Below the pieces are notes generated by a model. That model was not told the origin of the DNA. It worked only from the letters and a program-made list of their open reading frames with translations, and searched no databases. Source: Colletes latitarsis (taxonomy: Eukaryota > Arthropoda > Insecta > Hymenoptera > Colletidae). Taken from it: a DNA stretch of 64,000 nucleotides. Within the stretch, counting starts at the first letter, position 1; every line of letters starts with the position of its first letter. Shown here one piece after another: positions 38,915 through 52,600 of this stretch. A program made the translations under genes and the position numbers. Location: contig NC_135136.1 of assembly GCF_051014445.1 (NCBI RefSeq), positions 14,216,001-14,280,000 on the forward strand, read 5' to 3'.

Positions 38915-41866
38915 ACCAGCTTCTATTGACTGTTTCTGTGTGGTACCATATTACTACGTGGTCCAAGCTAGCAAAAGGCCAGGATCTGGCCAATAAGTAT
39001 GCGAAAAATGCGAAATTACGAGCCAGATGTGGGCAAATCCCAGACCTAGCCGAGACATAACCAGCGTTATCCTCTGAAATATTAATCGCAACCAGGTTAA
39101 ATTGACTGCTTCGGTGTGGTACCGCATTACTACCTGATCCAAACCAGAAAAGGCCCAGGATCTTGCCAACAAGCAGGCGCAAAATGCGAAGGTTCGAGCC
39201 AGATCAGGGCAAATCCCAGACCTAACCGAGACATAGCCGGCGTTATCCTGTAAAACATTAATCGCAACCAGGTTTGATTGACTGTTTCGGTGTGGTACCG
39301 CGTAACAACGTGATCCAAACCTTAAAAAGGCCAGGATCTGGCCAACAAGTATGCGAAAAATGTGAAAGTACGAGCCAGATGAGGGCAAATACCAGACCTA
39401 ACCCAGACGTAACCAGCGTTATCCTCCAAAATACTAACCGGGAGCAGCTTTTATTGACTGTTTCAGTGTGGTACCACATTACTACGTGATCCAAACCAAA
39501 AAAAGCCCAGGATCTTGCCAACAAGCAGGCGAAAAATGCGAAGGTACGAGCCAGATAAGGGCAAATCCCAGACCTAACCGAGACATAACCGGCGTTATCC
39601 TCTCAAATACTAATCGGTACCAGCTTTTATTTACTGTTTCAGTGTGGTACCACATTACTACGTGATCCAAAGCAGAAAAGGCCCAGGATCTGGCCAACAA
39701 GTATGCGAAAAATGCGAAAGTACGAGGCAGATGATTGCAAATACCAGAACTAACCCAGACATTACCAGCGTTATCCTCTAAAATATTAATCGCAACCAGG
39801 TTTAATTGACTGTTTGAGTGTGGTCCCACATTACTACTTGGTCCAAGCCAGAAAAAGGACAGGATCTGGTCAACAAGTATGCGAAAAGTGCGAAGGTACG
39901 AGCCAGATGAGGGCAAATCCCAGACCTAACCGGGACATAACCGGCGTTATCCTCTAAAATATTAATCGCAACCAGGTTTAATTGCCTGTTCGGTGTGATA
40001 CTACATTACTACGTGATCCGAACCAGAAAAAGGCCATGATCTGGCCAACAAGTATGCGAAAAATGCGAAAGTACGAGCCAGATGAGGGCAAATACCAGAC
40101 CTAACCCAAACATAACCGGCGTTATCCTTTAAAATATTAATAGGAACCAGGTTTAATTGACTGTTTCAGTGTGGTACCAAATTACTACGTGGTCCAAGAC
40201 AGAAAAAGCCCAGGATCTGGCCAACAAGTATGCGAGAAATGCGAAAGTACGTGCCAGATGAGGGCAAATCCCAGACCTAACCGAGACATAACCGGCGTTA
40301 TCCTCTAAACTATTAATCGCAACCAGGTTTAATTGACTGTTTCGGTGTGGTACCGCATTACTATGTGATCGAAACCAGAAAAAGGCCAGTATCAGGCCAA
40401 CAAGTATCCGAAAAATGCGAAAGTACAAGCCAGATAAGGGCAAATACCAGACCTAACCCAGACATAACCGGCGTTATCCTTTAAAATATTAATAGGAACC
40501 AGGTTTAATTGACTGTTTCAGTGTGGTACCAAATTACTACGTGGTCCAAGCCAGAAAAATGCCAGGATCTGGCCAACAAGTATGCGAAAAATGCGAAAGT
40601 ACGAGACAGATGAGGGCAAATCCCAGACCTAACCGAGACATAACCGGCGTTATCCTCTAAAATATTAATCGCAACCAGGATTAATTGACTGCTTCGGTGT
40701 GGTACCGCATTACTACGTGATCTAAACCAGGAAAAGGCCAGGATCTGGCCATCAAGTATGCGAGAAATGCGAAAGTACGAGCCGGATGAGGGCAAATACC
40801 AGACCTAACCGAGACATAACCGGCGTTATCCTCTAAAATATTAATCGCAACCAGGTGTAGTTAGCAATTTCGGTGTGGTACCGCATTACTAAGTGAGCCA
40901 AACCAGAAAAAGGCGAGGATTTAGCCAACAAGAATGTGAAAAATGCGAAAGTACGAGCCAGATGAGGGCAAATTCCAGACATAACCCAGACATAACCGGC
41001 GTTATCCTCTAAAATATTAATCGGAACCAGGTTTAATTGACTGTTTCATTGTGGTACCACATTACTACGTGATCCAAACCAAAAAAAACCCAGGATCTTG
41101 CCAACAAGTATGCGAAATACGCGAAAGTACGAGCCAGATGATTGCAAATACCAGAACTAACCCAAATATAGCCAGCGTTATCCTCTAAAAAATTAATCGG
41201 AACCAGGTTTAATTGACTGTTTCAGTGTGGTACCAAATTACTACGTGATCCAAGCCAGAAAAAGGCCAGGATCTGTCCAACAAGTACGCGATAAATGCGA
41301 AAGTACGAGCAGATGAGGGCAAATACCAGACCTAACCCAGACATAACCGGCGTTATCCTCTAAAATATTAATCGGGACCAGGTTTAATTGACTGTTTCAG
41401 TGTGGTACCACATTACTACGTGATCCAAACCAAAAAAAGCCGAGGAACTGGCCAACAAGTTTGCGACAAATGCGAAAGAACGAGCCAGATGAGGGCAAAT
41501 ACCAGACGTAACCCAGACATAACCGGCGTTATCCTCTAAAATACTAACCGGAACCAGGTTTAATTGACAGTTTCAGTGTGGTACCGCATTACTACGTGAT
41601 CCAAACCAGAAAAAGGCCAGGATCTGGCCAACAAGTATGCGAAAGGTGCGAAAGTACGAGCCAGATGAGGGCAAATACCAGAACTAACCCAAACATAACC
41701 AGCGTTATCCTCCAAAATATTCATCGGAGCCAGGTTTAATTGACTGTTTCGGTGTGGAACTTCATCACTACGGGATCCAAACCAGAAAAAACCCAGTATC
41801 TGGCAAACAAGTATGCGAAAAACGCGAAAGTATGAGCCAGATGATTGCAAATACCAGAACTAACCC
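38915..41866 (+). repeat. Segmental unit 2, lacking 8 monomers
   Basis: Tandem copy of unit 1 in which the segment corresponding to about 36,606-38,010 is absent. The joint lies near 41,172-41,186, within GCCAGCGTTATCCTC shared by both parents, after which the AAAAAATTAATCGG type follows. Copies differ by scattered single bases such as AGAAAAAGCCC against AGAAAAGGCCC. A deletion in unit 2 is as likely as an insertion in unit 1. Confidence 0.87.
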
Positions 41867-42231
41867 AGACGTAACCAGCGCTATCCTCTAAAATACTATT
41901 CGGAACCAGCTTTTATTGACTGTCTCAGTATGGTACCACATTACTACGTGATCCAAACCAAAAAAAGCCCAGGATCTTGCCAACAAGTAAGCGAAAAATG
42001 CGAAGGTACGAGCCAGATGAGGGCAAATCCCTGACCTAACCGAGCCATAACCGGCGTTATCCTCTAAAATATTAATCGCAACCAGGTTTAATTGACTGCT
42101 TCGGTGTGGTACCACATTACTACGTGATCCAAACCAAAAAAAGCCCAGGATCTTGCCAACAAGTATGCGAAAAACGCGAAAGTACGAGCCAGATGAGGGC
42201 AAATTCCAGACCTAACCCAGACATAACCGGC
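41867..42231 (+). repeat. Two monomers bridging to the HOR array
   Basis: The monomer starting near 41,879 has GCGCTATCC, ACTATTCGG and AACAAGTAAGCG. It resembles the monomers starting 49,624, 54,202 and 56,840 that follow 5-mer HOR ends. It is followed by a CTTCGG/TACCAC monomer, then the HOR begins. Confidence 0.75.
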
Positions 42232-42756
42232 GTTATCCTCTAAAATATTAATCGCCTCCAGGTTTAATTGACTGTTTCAGTGTGGTACCACATTACTACG
42301 TGGTCCAAGCCAGAAAAAGGCCAGGGTCTGGCCAACAACTATGCGAAAAATGCGAAAGTATGAGCCAGATGATTGCAAATACCAGAACTAACCCAGACGT
42401 AACCTGCGTTATCCTCTAAAATACTATTCGGAACCAGCTTTTATTGACTGTTTCAGTGTGGTACCACATTACTACGTGATCCAAACCAAAAAAAGCCCAG
42501 GATCTGGCCAACATGTATGCGAAAAATGCGAATACGAGCCAGGTGACGGCAAATCCCAGACCCACGCGAGACATAACCGGCGTTATCCTCTAAATATTAA
42601 TCGCAACAAGGTTTAATTGACTGTTTCGGTGTGGAACTTCATTACTACGGGATCCAAACCAGAAAAAACCCAAAATCTGGCCAACAAGTATGCGAAAAAC
42701 GCGAAAGTATGAGCCAGATGATTGCAAATACCAGAACTAACCGAGACGTAACCTGC

Positions 42757-45045
42757 GTTATCCTCTAAAATGCTATTCGGAACCAGCTTTTATTGACTGT
42801 TTCAGTGTGGTACCACATTACTACGTGATCCAAACCAGAAAAAGCCCAGGATCTTGCCAACAAGTATGCGAAAAATGCGAAACTACGAGCCAGATGATTG
42901 CAAATACCAGAACTAACCCAAACATAACCAGCGTTATCCTCCAAAACATTCATCGCAACCAGGTTTAATTGACTGCTTCGGTGTGGAACGACATTACGAC
43001 GGGATCCAAACCACAAAAAACCCAAGATCTGGCCAACAAGTAGGCGAAAATTGCGGAAATATGAGCCAGATGATTGCAAATAACAGAACTAACCCAGACA
43101 TAACCAGCGTTATCCTCTAAAATATTAATCGGAACCAGGTTTAATTGACTGTTTCAGTGTGGAACTTCATTACTACGTGATCCAAACCAGAAAAAAACCC
43201 AGGATGTGGCCAACAAGTATGCGACAAAAAGGCGAAAATACGAGCTAGATGACGGCAAATCCCAGACCTACCCGAGACATAACCGGCGTTAACCTCTAAA
43301 ATATTAATCGCAACCAGGTTTAATTGACTGTTTCAGTGTGATACCACATTACTACGTGGTCCAAGCCGGGAAAAGGCCAGGATCTGGCCAACAAGTATGC
43401 GAGAAATGCGAAAATACGAGCCAGATGACGGCAAATCCCAGACCTACCCGAGAAATAACCGGCGTTATCCGCTAAAATATTAATCGCAACCAGGTTTAAT
43501 TGACTGTTTCGGTGTGGAACTTCATTACTACGGGTTCCAAACCAGAAAAAACCCAGGATCTGGCAAACAAGTATGCGAAAAACGCGAAAGTATGAGCCAG
43601 ATGATTGCAAATACCAGAACTAACCCAGACATAACCGGCGTTATCCTCTAAAATATTAATCGCCACCAGGTTTAATTGACTGTTTCAGTGTGGTACCACA
43701 TTACTACGTGGTCCAAGCCAGAAAAAGGCCAGGGTCTGGCCAACAAGTATGCGAAAAATGCGAAAGTATGAGCCAGATGATTGCAAATACCAGAACTAAC
43801 CCAGACGTAACCTGCGTTATCCTCTAAAATACTATTCGGAACCAGCTTTTATTGACTGTTTCAGTGTGGTACCACATTACTACGTGATCCAAACCAAAAA
43901 AAGCCCAGGATCTGGCCAACATGTATGCGAAAAATGCGAATACGAGCCAGGTGACGGCAAATCCCAGACCCACGCGAGACATAACCGGCGTTATCCTCTA
44001 AATATTAATCGCAACAAGGTTTAATTGACTGTTTCGGTGTGGAACTTCATTACTACGGGATCCAAACCAGAAAAAACCCAAAATCTGGCCAACAAGTATG
44101 CGAAAAACGCGAAAGTATGAGCCAGATGATTGCAAATACCAGAACTAACCCAGACGTAACCTGCGTTATCCTCTAAAATGCTATTCGGAACCAGCTTTTA
44201 TTGACTCTTTCAGTGTGGTACCACATTACTACGTGATCCAAAACAAAAAAAGCCCAGGATCTTGCCAACAAGTATGCGAAAAGTGCGAAAGTACGAGCCA
44301 GATGATTGCAAATACCAGAACTAACCCAAACATAACCAGCGTTATCCTCCAAAACATTCATCGCAACCAGGTTTAATTGACTGCTTCGGTGTGGAACGAC
44401 ATTACGACGGGATCCAAACCACAAAAAACCCAAGATCTGGCCAACAAGTAGGCGAAAATTGCGAAAATATGAGCCAGATGATTGCAAATAACAGAACTAA
44501 CCCAGACATAACCAGCGTTATCCTCTAAAATATTAATCGGAACCAGGTTTAATTGACTGTTTCAGGGTGGAACTTCATTACTACGTGATCCAAACCAGAA
44601 AAAAACCCAGGATCTGGCCAACAAGTATGCGAAAAACGCGAAAATACGAGCTAGATGACGGCAAATCCCAGACCTACCCGAGACATAACCGGCGTTAACC
44701 TCTAAAATATTAATCGCAACCAGGTTTAATTGACTGTTTCAGTGTGATACCACATTACTACGTGGTCCAAGCCGGGAAAAGGCCAGGATCTGGCCAACAA
44801 GTATGCGAGAAATGCGAAAATACGAGCCAGATGACGGCAAATCCCAGACCTACCCGAGACATAACCGGCGTTATCCGCTAAAATATTAATCGCAACCAGG
44901 TTTAATTGACTATTTCGGTGTGGAACTTCATTACTACGGGTTCCAAACCAGAAAAAACCCAGGATCTGGCAAACAAGTATGCGAAAAACGCGAAAGTATG
45001 AGCCAGATGATTGCAAATACCAGAACTAACCCACACGTAACCTGC
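42757..45045 (+). repeat. HOR copy 1 (2,289 bp, 13 monomers)
   Basis: Monomer starts: 42,757 (M1a), 42,933 (M2a), 43,109 (M3a, 179 bp with GCGACAAAAAGGCG), 43,288 (M4a, GTTAACC), 43,464 (M5a, GTTATCCGC), 43,640 (M6, GGGTCTGGCC), 43,816 (M7, 174 bp), 43,990 (M8, 175 bp), 44,165 (M1b), 44,341 (M2b), 44,517 (M3b, 177 bp), 44,694 (M4b), 44,870 (M5b). M1 to M5 occur twice, so the unit is an 8-mer plus a 5-mer. M1a here has GATCCAAACCAG, unlike GATCGAAACCAA in copies 2 and 3. Confidence 0.94.
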
Positions 45046-47334
45046 GCTATCCTCTAAAATACTATTCGGAACCAGCTTTTATTGACTGTTTCAGTGTGGT
45101 ACCACATTACTACGTGATCGAAACCAAAAAAAGCCCAGGATCTTGCCAACAAGCATGCGAAAAATGCGAAAGTACGAGCCAGATGATTGCAAATACCAGA
45201 ACTAACCCAAACATAACCAGCGTTATCCTCCAAAACATTCATCGCAACCAGGTTTAATTGACTGCTTCGGTGTGGAACGACATTACGACGGGATCCAAAC
45301 CACAAAAAACCCAAGATCTGGTCAACAAGTAGGCGAAAATTGCGAAAATATGAGCCAGATGATTGCAAATAACAGAACTAACCCAGACATAACCAGCGTT
45401 ATCCTCTAAAATATTAATCGGAACCAGGTTTAATTGACTGTTTCAGTGTGGAACTTCATTACTACGTGATCCAAACCAGAAAAAAACCCAGGATGTGGCC
45501 AACAAGTATGCGACAAAAAGGCGAAAATACGAGCTAGATGACGGCAAATCCCAGACCTACCCGAGACATAACCGGCGTTAACCTCTAAAATATTAATCGC
45601 AACCAGGTTTAATTGACTGTTTCAGTGTGATACCACATTACTACGTGGTCCAAGCCGGGAAAAGGCCAGGATCTGGCCAACAAGTATGCGAGAAATGCGA
45701 AAATACGAGCCAGATGACGGCAAATCCCAGACCTACCCGAGAAATAACCGGCGTTATCCGCTAAAATATTAATCGCAACCAGGTTTAATTGACTGTTTCG
45801 GTGTGGAACTTCATTACTACGGGTTCCAAACCAGAAAAAACCCAGGATCTGGCAAACAAGTATGCGAAAAACGCGAAAGTATGAGCCAGATGATTGCAAA
45901 TACCAGAACTAACCCAGACATAACCGGCGTTATCCTCTAAAATATTAATCGCCACCAGGTTTAATTGACTGTTTCAGTGTGGTACCACATTACTACGTGG
46001 TCCAAGCCAGAAAAAGGCCAGGGTCTGGCCAACAAGTATGCGAAAAATGCGAAAGTATGAGCCAGATGATTGCAAATACCAGAACTAACCCAGACGTAAC
46101 CTGCGTTATCCTCTAAAATACTATTCGGAACCAGCTTTTATTGACTGTTTCAGTGTGGTACCACATTACTACGTGATCCAAACCAAAAAAAGCCCAGGAT
46201 CTGGCCAACATGTATGCGAAAAATGCGAATACGAGCCAGGTGACGGCAAATCCCAGACCCACGCGAGACATAACCGGCGTTATCCTCTAAATATTAATCG
46301 CAACAAGGTTTAATTGACTGTTTCGGTGTGGAACTTCATTACTACGGGATCCAAACCAGAAAAAACCCAAAATTTGGCCAACAAGTATGCGAAAAACGCG
46401 AAAGTATGAGCCAGATGATTGCAAATACCAGAACTAACCCAGACGTAACCTGCGTTATCCTCTAAAATGCTATTCGGAACCAGCTTTTATTGACTGTTTC
46501 AGTGTGGTACCACATTACTACGTGATCCAAAACAAAAAAAGCCCAGGATCTTGCCAACAAGTATGCGAAAAGTGCGAAAGTACGAGCCAGATGATTGCAA
46601 ATACCAGAACTAACCCAAACATAACCAGCGTTATCCTCCAAAACATTCATCGCAACCAGGTTTAATTGACTGCTTCGGTGTGGAACGACATTACGACGGG
46701 ATCCAAACCACAAAAAACCCAAGATCTGGCCAACAAGTAGGCGAAAATTGCGAAAATATGAGCCAGATGATTGCAAATAACAGAACTAACCCAGACATAA
46801 CCAGCGTTATCCTCTAAAATATTAATCGGAACCAGGTTTAATTGACTGTTTCAGGGTGGAACTTCATTACTACGTGATCCAAACCAGAAAAAAACCCAGG
46901 ATCTGGCCAACAAGTATGCGAAAAACGCGAAAATACGAGCTAGATGACGGCAAATCCCAGACCTACCCGAGACATAACCGGCGTTAACCTCTAAAATATT
47001 AATCGCAACCAGGTTTAATTGACTGTTTCAGTGTGATACCACATTACTACGTGGTCCAAGCCGGGAAAAGGCCAGGATCTGGCCAACAAGTATGCGAGAA
47101 ATGCGAAAATACGTGCCAGATGACGGCAAATCCCAGACCTACCCGAGACATAACCGGCGTTATCCGCTAAAATATTAATCGCAACCAGGTTTAATTGACT
47201 ATTTCGGTGTGGAACTTCATTACTACGGGTTCCAAACCAGAAAAAACCCAGGATCTGGCAAACAAGTATGCGAAAAACGCGAAAGTATGAGCCAGATGAT
47301 TGCAAATACCAGAACTAACCCACACGTAACCTGC
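45046..47334 (+). repeat. HOR copy 2 (2,289 bp)
   Basis: Same 13 monomers in the same order. Private changes include AACAAGCATGCG near 45,152, GGTCAACAAG near 45,320, AAATTTGGCC near 46,371 and TACGTGCC near 47,111. It ends with CCACACGTAACC before the next unit; the same change also precedes this unit, at about 45,032. Confidence 0.94.
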
Positions 47335-49623
47335 GCTATCCTCTAAAATACTATTCGGAACCAGCTTTTATTGACTGTTTCAGTGTGGTACCACATTACT
47401 ACGTGATCGAAACCAAAAAAAGCCCAGGATCTTGCCAACAAGTATGCGAAAAATGCGAAAGTACGAGCCAGATGATTGCAAATACCAGAACTAACCCAAA
47501 CATAACCAGCGTTATCCTCCAAAACATTCATCGCAACCAGGTTTAATTGACTGCTTCGGTGTGGAACGACATTACGACGGGATCCAAACCACAAAAAACC
47601 CAAGATCTGGCCAACAAGTAGGCGAAAATTGCGAAAATATGAGCCAGATGATTGCAAATAACAGAACTAACCCAGACAAAACCAGCGTTATCCTCTAGAA
47701 TATTAATCGGAACCAGGTTTAATTGACTGTTTCAGTGTGGAACTTCATTACTACGTGATCCAAACCAGAAAAAAACCCAGGATGTGGCCAACAAGTATGC
47801 GACAAAAAGGCGAAAATACGAGCTAGATGACGGCAAATCCCAGACCTACCCGAGACATAACCGGCGTTAACCTCTAAAATATTAATCGCAACCAGGTTTA
47901 ATTGACTGTTTCAGTGTGATACCACATTACTACGTGGTCCAAGCCGGGAAAAGGCCAGGATCTGGCCAACAAGTATGCGAGAAATGCGAAAATACGAGCC
48001 AGATGACGGCAAATCCCAGACCTACCCGAGAAATAACCGGCGTTATCCGCTAAAATATTAATCGCAACCAGGTTTAATTGACTGTTTCGGTGTGGAACTT
48101 CATTACTACGGGTTCCAAACCAGAAAAAACCCAGGATCTGGCAAACAAGTATGCGAAAAACGCGAAAGTATGAGCCAGATGATTGCAAATACCAGAACTA
48201 ACCCAGACATAACCGGCGTTATCCTCTAAAATATTAATCGCCACCAGGTTTAATTGACTGTTTCAGTGTGGTACCACATTACTACGTGGTCCAAGCCAGA
48301 AAAAGGCCAGGGTCTGGCCAACAAGTATGCGAAAAATGCGAAAGTATGAGCCAGATGATTGCAAATACCAGAACTAACCCAGACGTAACCTGCGTTATCC
48401 TCTAAAATACTATTCGGAACCAGCTTTTATTGACTGTTTCAGTGTGGTACCACATTACTACGTGATCCAAACCAAAAAAAGCCCAGGATCTGGCCAACAT
48501 GTATGCGAAAAATGCGAATACGAGCCAGGTGACGGCAAATCCCAGACCCACGCGAGACATAACCGGCGTTATCCTCTAAATATTAATCGCAACAAGGTTT
48601 AATTGACTGTTTCGGTGTGGAACTTCATTACTACGGGATCCAAACCAGAAAAAACCCAAAATCTGGCCAACAAGTATGCGAAAAACGCGAAAGTATGAGC
48701 CAGATGATTGCAAATACCAGAACTAACCCAGACGTAACCTGCGTTATCCTCTAAAATGCTATTCGGAACCAGCTTTTATTGACTGTTTCAGTGTGGTACC
48801 ACATTACTACGTGATCCAAAACAAAAAAAGCCCAGGATCTTGCCAACAAGTATGCGAAAAATGCGAAAGTACGAGCCAGATGATTGCAAATACCAGAACT
48901 AACCCAAACATAACCAGCGTTATCCTCCAAAACATTCATCGCAACCAGGTTTAATTGACTGCTTCGGTGTGGAACGACATTACGACGGGATCCAAACCAC
49001 AAAAAACCCAAGATCTGGCCAACAAGTAGGCGAAAATTGCGAAAATATGAGCCAGATGATTGCAAATAACAGAACTAACCCAGACATAACCAGCGTTATC
49101 CTCTAAAATATTAATCGGAACCAGGTTTAATTGACTGTTTCAGGGTGGAACTTCATTACTACGTGATCCAAACCAGAAAAAAACCCAGGATCTGGCCAAC
49201 AAGTATGCGAAAAACGCGAAAATACGAGCTAGATGACGGCAAATCCCAGACCTACCCGAGACATAACCGGCGTTAACCTCTAAAATATTAATCGCAACCA
49301 GGTTTAATTGACTGTTTCAGTGTGATACCACATTACTACGTGGTCCAAGCCGGGAAAAGGCCAGGATCTGGCCAACAAGTATGCGAGAAATGCGAAAATA
49401 CGAGCCAGATGACGGCAAATCCCAGACCTACCCGAGACATAACCGGCGTTATCCGCTAAAATATTAATCGCAACCAGGTTTAATTGACTGTTTCGGTGTG
49501 GAACTTCATTACTACGGGTTCCAAACCAGAAAAAACCCAGGATCTGGCAAACAAGTATGCGAAAAACGCGAAAGTATGAGCCAGATGATTGCAAATACCA
49601 GAACTAACCCAGACGTAACCTGC
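47335..49623 (+). repeat. HOR copy 3 (2,289 bp), donor-type of the 57.5 kb copy
   Basis: Same order again. Private changes include GACAAAACCAGCG near 47,676 and CTCTAGAATATT near 47,692. The whole copy recurs at 57,546-59,834, exactly 10,211 bp away, and there these two changes are absent. Confidence 0.94.
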
Positions 49624-52600
49624 GCTATCCTCTAAAATACTATTCGGAACCAGCTTTTATTGACTGTTTCAGTGTGGTACCACATTACTACGTGATCGAA
49701 ACCAAAAAAAGCCCAGGATCTTGCCAACAAGTAAGCGAAAAATGCGAAGGTACGAGCCAGAAGAGGGCAAATCCCTGACCTAACCGAGCCATAACCGGCG
49801 TTATCCTCTAAAATATTAATCGCAACCAGGTTTAATTGACTGCTTCGGTGTGGAACCACATTACGACGGGATCCAAACCAGAAAAAACCCAGGATCTGGC
49901 CAACAAGTATTCGAAAAATACGAAGGCACGAGCAAGAAGACGGCAAATCCCAGACCTAACCCGGACATAACCGGCGTTATCCTCTAAAAAATTACTCGGA
50001 ACCAGGTTTAATTGACTGTTTCAGTGTGGTACCAAATTACTACGTGATCCAAGCAAGAAAAAGGCCAGGATCAGTCCAACAAGTATGCGATAAATGCGAA
50101 AGTACGAGCCAGATGAGGGCAAATCCCTGACCTAACCGAGACATAACCGGCGTTATCCTGTAAAATATTAATCGCTACCAGGTTTAATTGACTGTTTCGG
50201 TGTGGTACCGCATTACTACGTGATCCAAACCAGAAAAAGGCCAGGATCATGCCTACAAGTATGCGAAAAATGCGAAGGTACGAGCCAGATCAGGGCAAAT
50301 ACCAGACCTAACCCAGACATAACCGGCGTTATCCTCTAAAATATTAATCGGGACCAGGTTTAATTGACTGTTTCAGTATGGTACCACATTACTACGTGAT
50401 CCAAACCAAAAAAAGCCCAGGATCTTGCCAACAAGTATGCGAAAAATGCGAAAGTACGAGCCAGATGATTGCAAATACCAGAACTAACCCAAACATAACC
50501 AGGGTTATCCTCCAAAATATTCATCGGAACCAGGTTTAATTGACTGCTTCGGTGTGGAACCACACTACGACGGGATCCAAACCACAAAAAACCCAAGATC
50601 TGGCCAACAAGTACGCGAAAATTGCGAAAGTATGAGCCAGATGATTGCAAATACCAGAAATAACCCAGATATAACCAGCGTTATCTTCTAAAATATTAAT
50701 CGGAACCAGGTTTAATTGACTCTGTCAGTGTGGTACCTCATTACTACGTGGTCCAAGCCAGAAAAAGGCCAGGATCTTGCCAACAAGTATGCGAAAAATG
50801 CGAAAGTACGAGCCAGATGATTGCAAATACCAGAACTAACCCAGACGTAACCTGCGTTATCCTCTAAAATCCTATTCGGAACCAGCTTTTATTGACTGTT
50901 TCAGTGTGGTACCACATTACTACGTGATCCAAACCAAAAAAAGCCCAGGATCTTGCCAACAAGTATGCGAAAAATGCGAAAGTACGAGCCAGATGATTGC
51001 AAATACCAGAACTATCCCAGACATAACCAGCGTTATCCTCTAAAATAATAATCGCAACCAGGTTTAATTGACTGCTTCGGTGTGGTACCGCATTACTACG
51101 TGATCCCAACCAGAAAAAGCCCAGGATCTTGCCAACAAGTAGGCGAAAAATGCGAAGGTACGAGCCAGATGAGGGCAAATCCCAGACCTAACCCAGACAT
51201 AACCGGCGTAATCCTCTAAAAAATTAATCGGAACCAGGTTTAATTGACTGTTTCAGTGTGGTACGAAATTACTACGTGATCCAAGCCGGAAAAAGGCCAG
51301 GATCTGGCCAACAAGTATGCGATAAATGCGAAAGTACGAGCCAGATGAGTGCAAATCCCTGACCTAACCGAGACATAACCGGCGTTATCCTCTAAAATAT
51401 TAATCGCTACCAGGTTTAATTGACTGTTTCGGAGTGGTACCGCATTGCTACGTCAACCAAACCAGAAAAAGGCCAGGATCTTGCCAACAAGTATGCGAAA
51501 AATGCGAAAGTATGAACCAGATGATTGCAAATACCAGAACTAACCCAGATATAACCAGCGTTATCTTCTTAAATATTAATCGGAACCAGGTTTAATTGAC
51601 TGTTTCAGTGTGGTACCTCATTACTATGTGGTCAAAGCCAGAAAAAGGTCAGGATCTGCCCAACAAGTAAGCGAAAAATGCGAAAGTACGAGCCAGATGA
51701 GGACAAATACCAGACCTAACCCAGACATAACCGGCGTGATCCTCTAAAATATTAATCGGAACTAGGTTTAATTGACTGTTTCGGTGTGGTACCGCATTAC
51801 TACGTGATCCAAACCAGAAAAAGGCCAGGATCCTGCCTACAAGTATGCGAAAAATGCGAAAGAACGAGCCAGATGAGGGCAAATACCAGACCTAACCCAA
51901 ACATAACCGGCGTTATCCTCTAAAATATTAATCGGGACCTGGTTTAATTGACTGTTTCAGTGTGGTACCACATTACTACGTGATCCAAACCAAAAAAAGC
52001 CCAGGATCTTGCCAACAAGTATGCGAAAAATGCGAAAGTATGAGCCAGATGATTGCAAATACCAGAACTAACCCAAACATAACCAGCGTTATCCTCTAAA
52101 ATATTAATCGGAACCAGGTTTAATTGACTGTTTCAGTGTGGAACTTCATTACTACGGGATCCAAACCAGAAAAAAACCCAGGATCTGGCCAACAAGTATG
52201 TGAAAAACGCGAAAGTATGAGCCAGATGATTGCAAATACCAGAACTAACCCAGACGTAACCTGCGTTATCCTCTAAAATATTAATCGGAACCAGGTTTAA
52301 TTGACTGTCTCAGTGAGGTACCTCATTACTACGTGGTCCAAGCCAGAGAAAGGCCAGGATCTGGCCAACAAGTAAGCGAAAAATGCGAAAGTACGAGCCA
52401 GATGAGGGCAAATACCAGACCTAACCCAGATATAACCAGCGTTATCCTCTAAGATATTCATCGCAACCAGGTTTAATTGACTGCTTCGGTGTGGAACGAC
52501 ATTACGACGGGATCCAAACCACAAAAAACCCAAGATCTGGCCAACTAGTACGCGAAAATTGCGAAAGAATGAGCCAGATGATTACAAATAACAGAACTAA

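Larger units (their letters stand above)
42232..49735 (+). repeat. 13-monomer higher-order repeat array, about 3.3 copies
   Basis: A 2,289-bp cycle repeats with monomers in fixed order. Full copies start at 42,757, 45,046 and 47,335, preceded by three monomers of the cycle (42,232, 42,408, 42,582) and followed by a diverging start at 49,624. Length-variant monomers (174, 175, 177 and 179 bp) recur at the same place in each copy, which gives the odd total of 13x176+1. Copies 2 and 3 show only around ten differences by eye, so identity is above 99%. This is the most homogeneous and probably youngest part of the window together with its partner at 57-60 kb. Confidence 0.95.
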
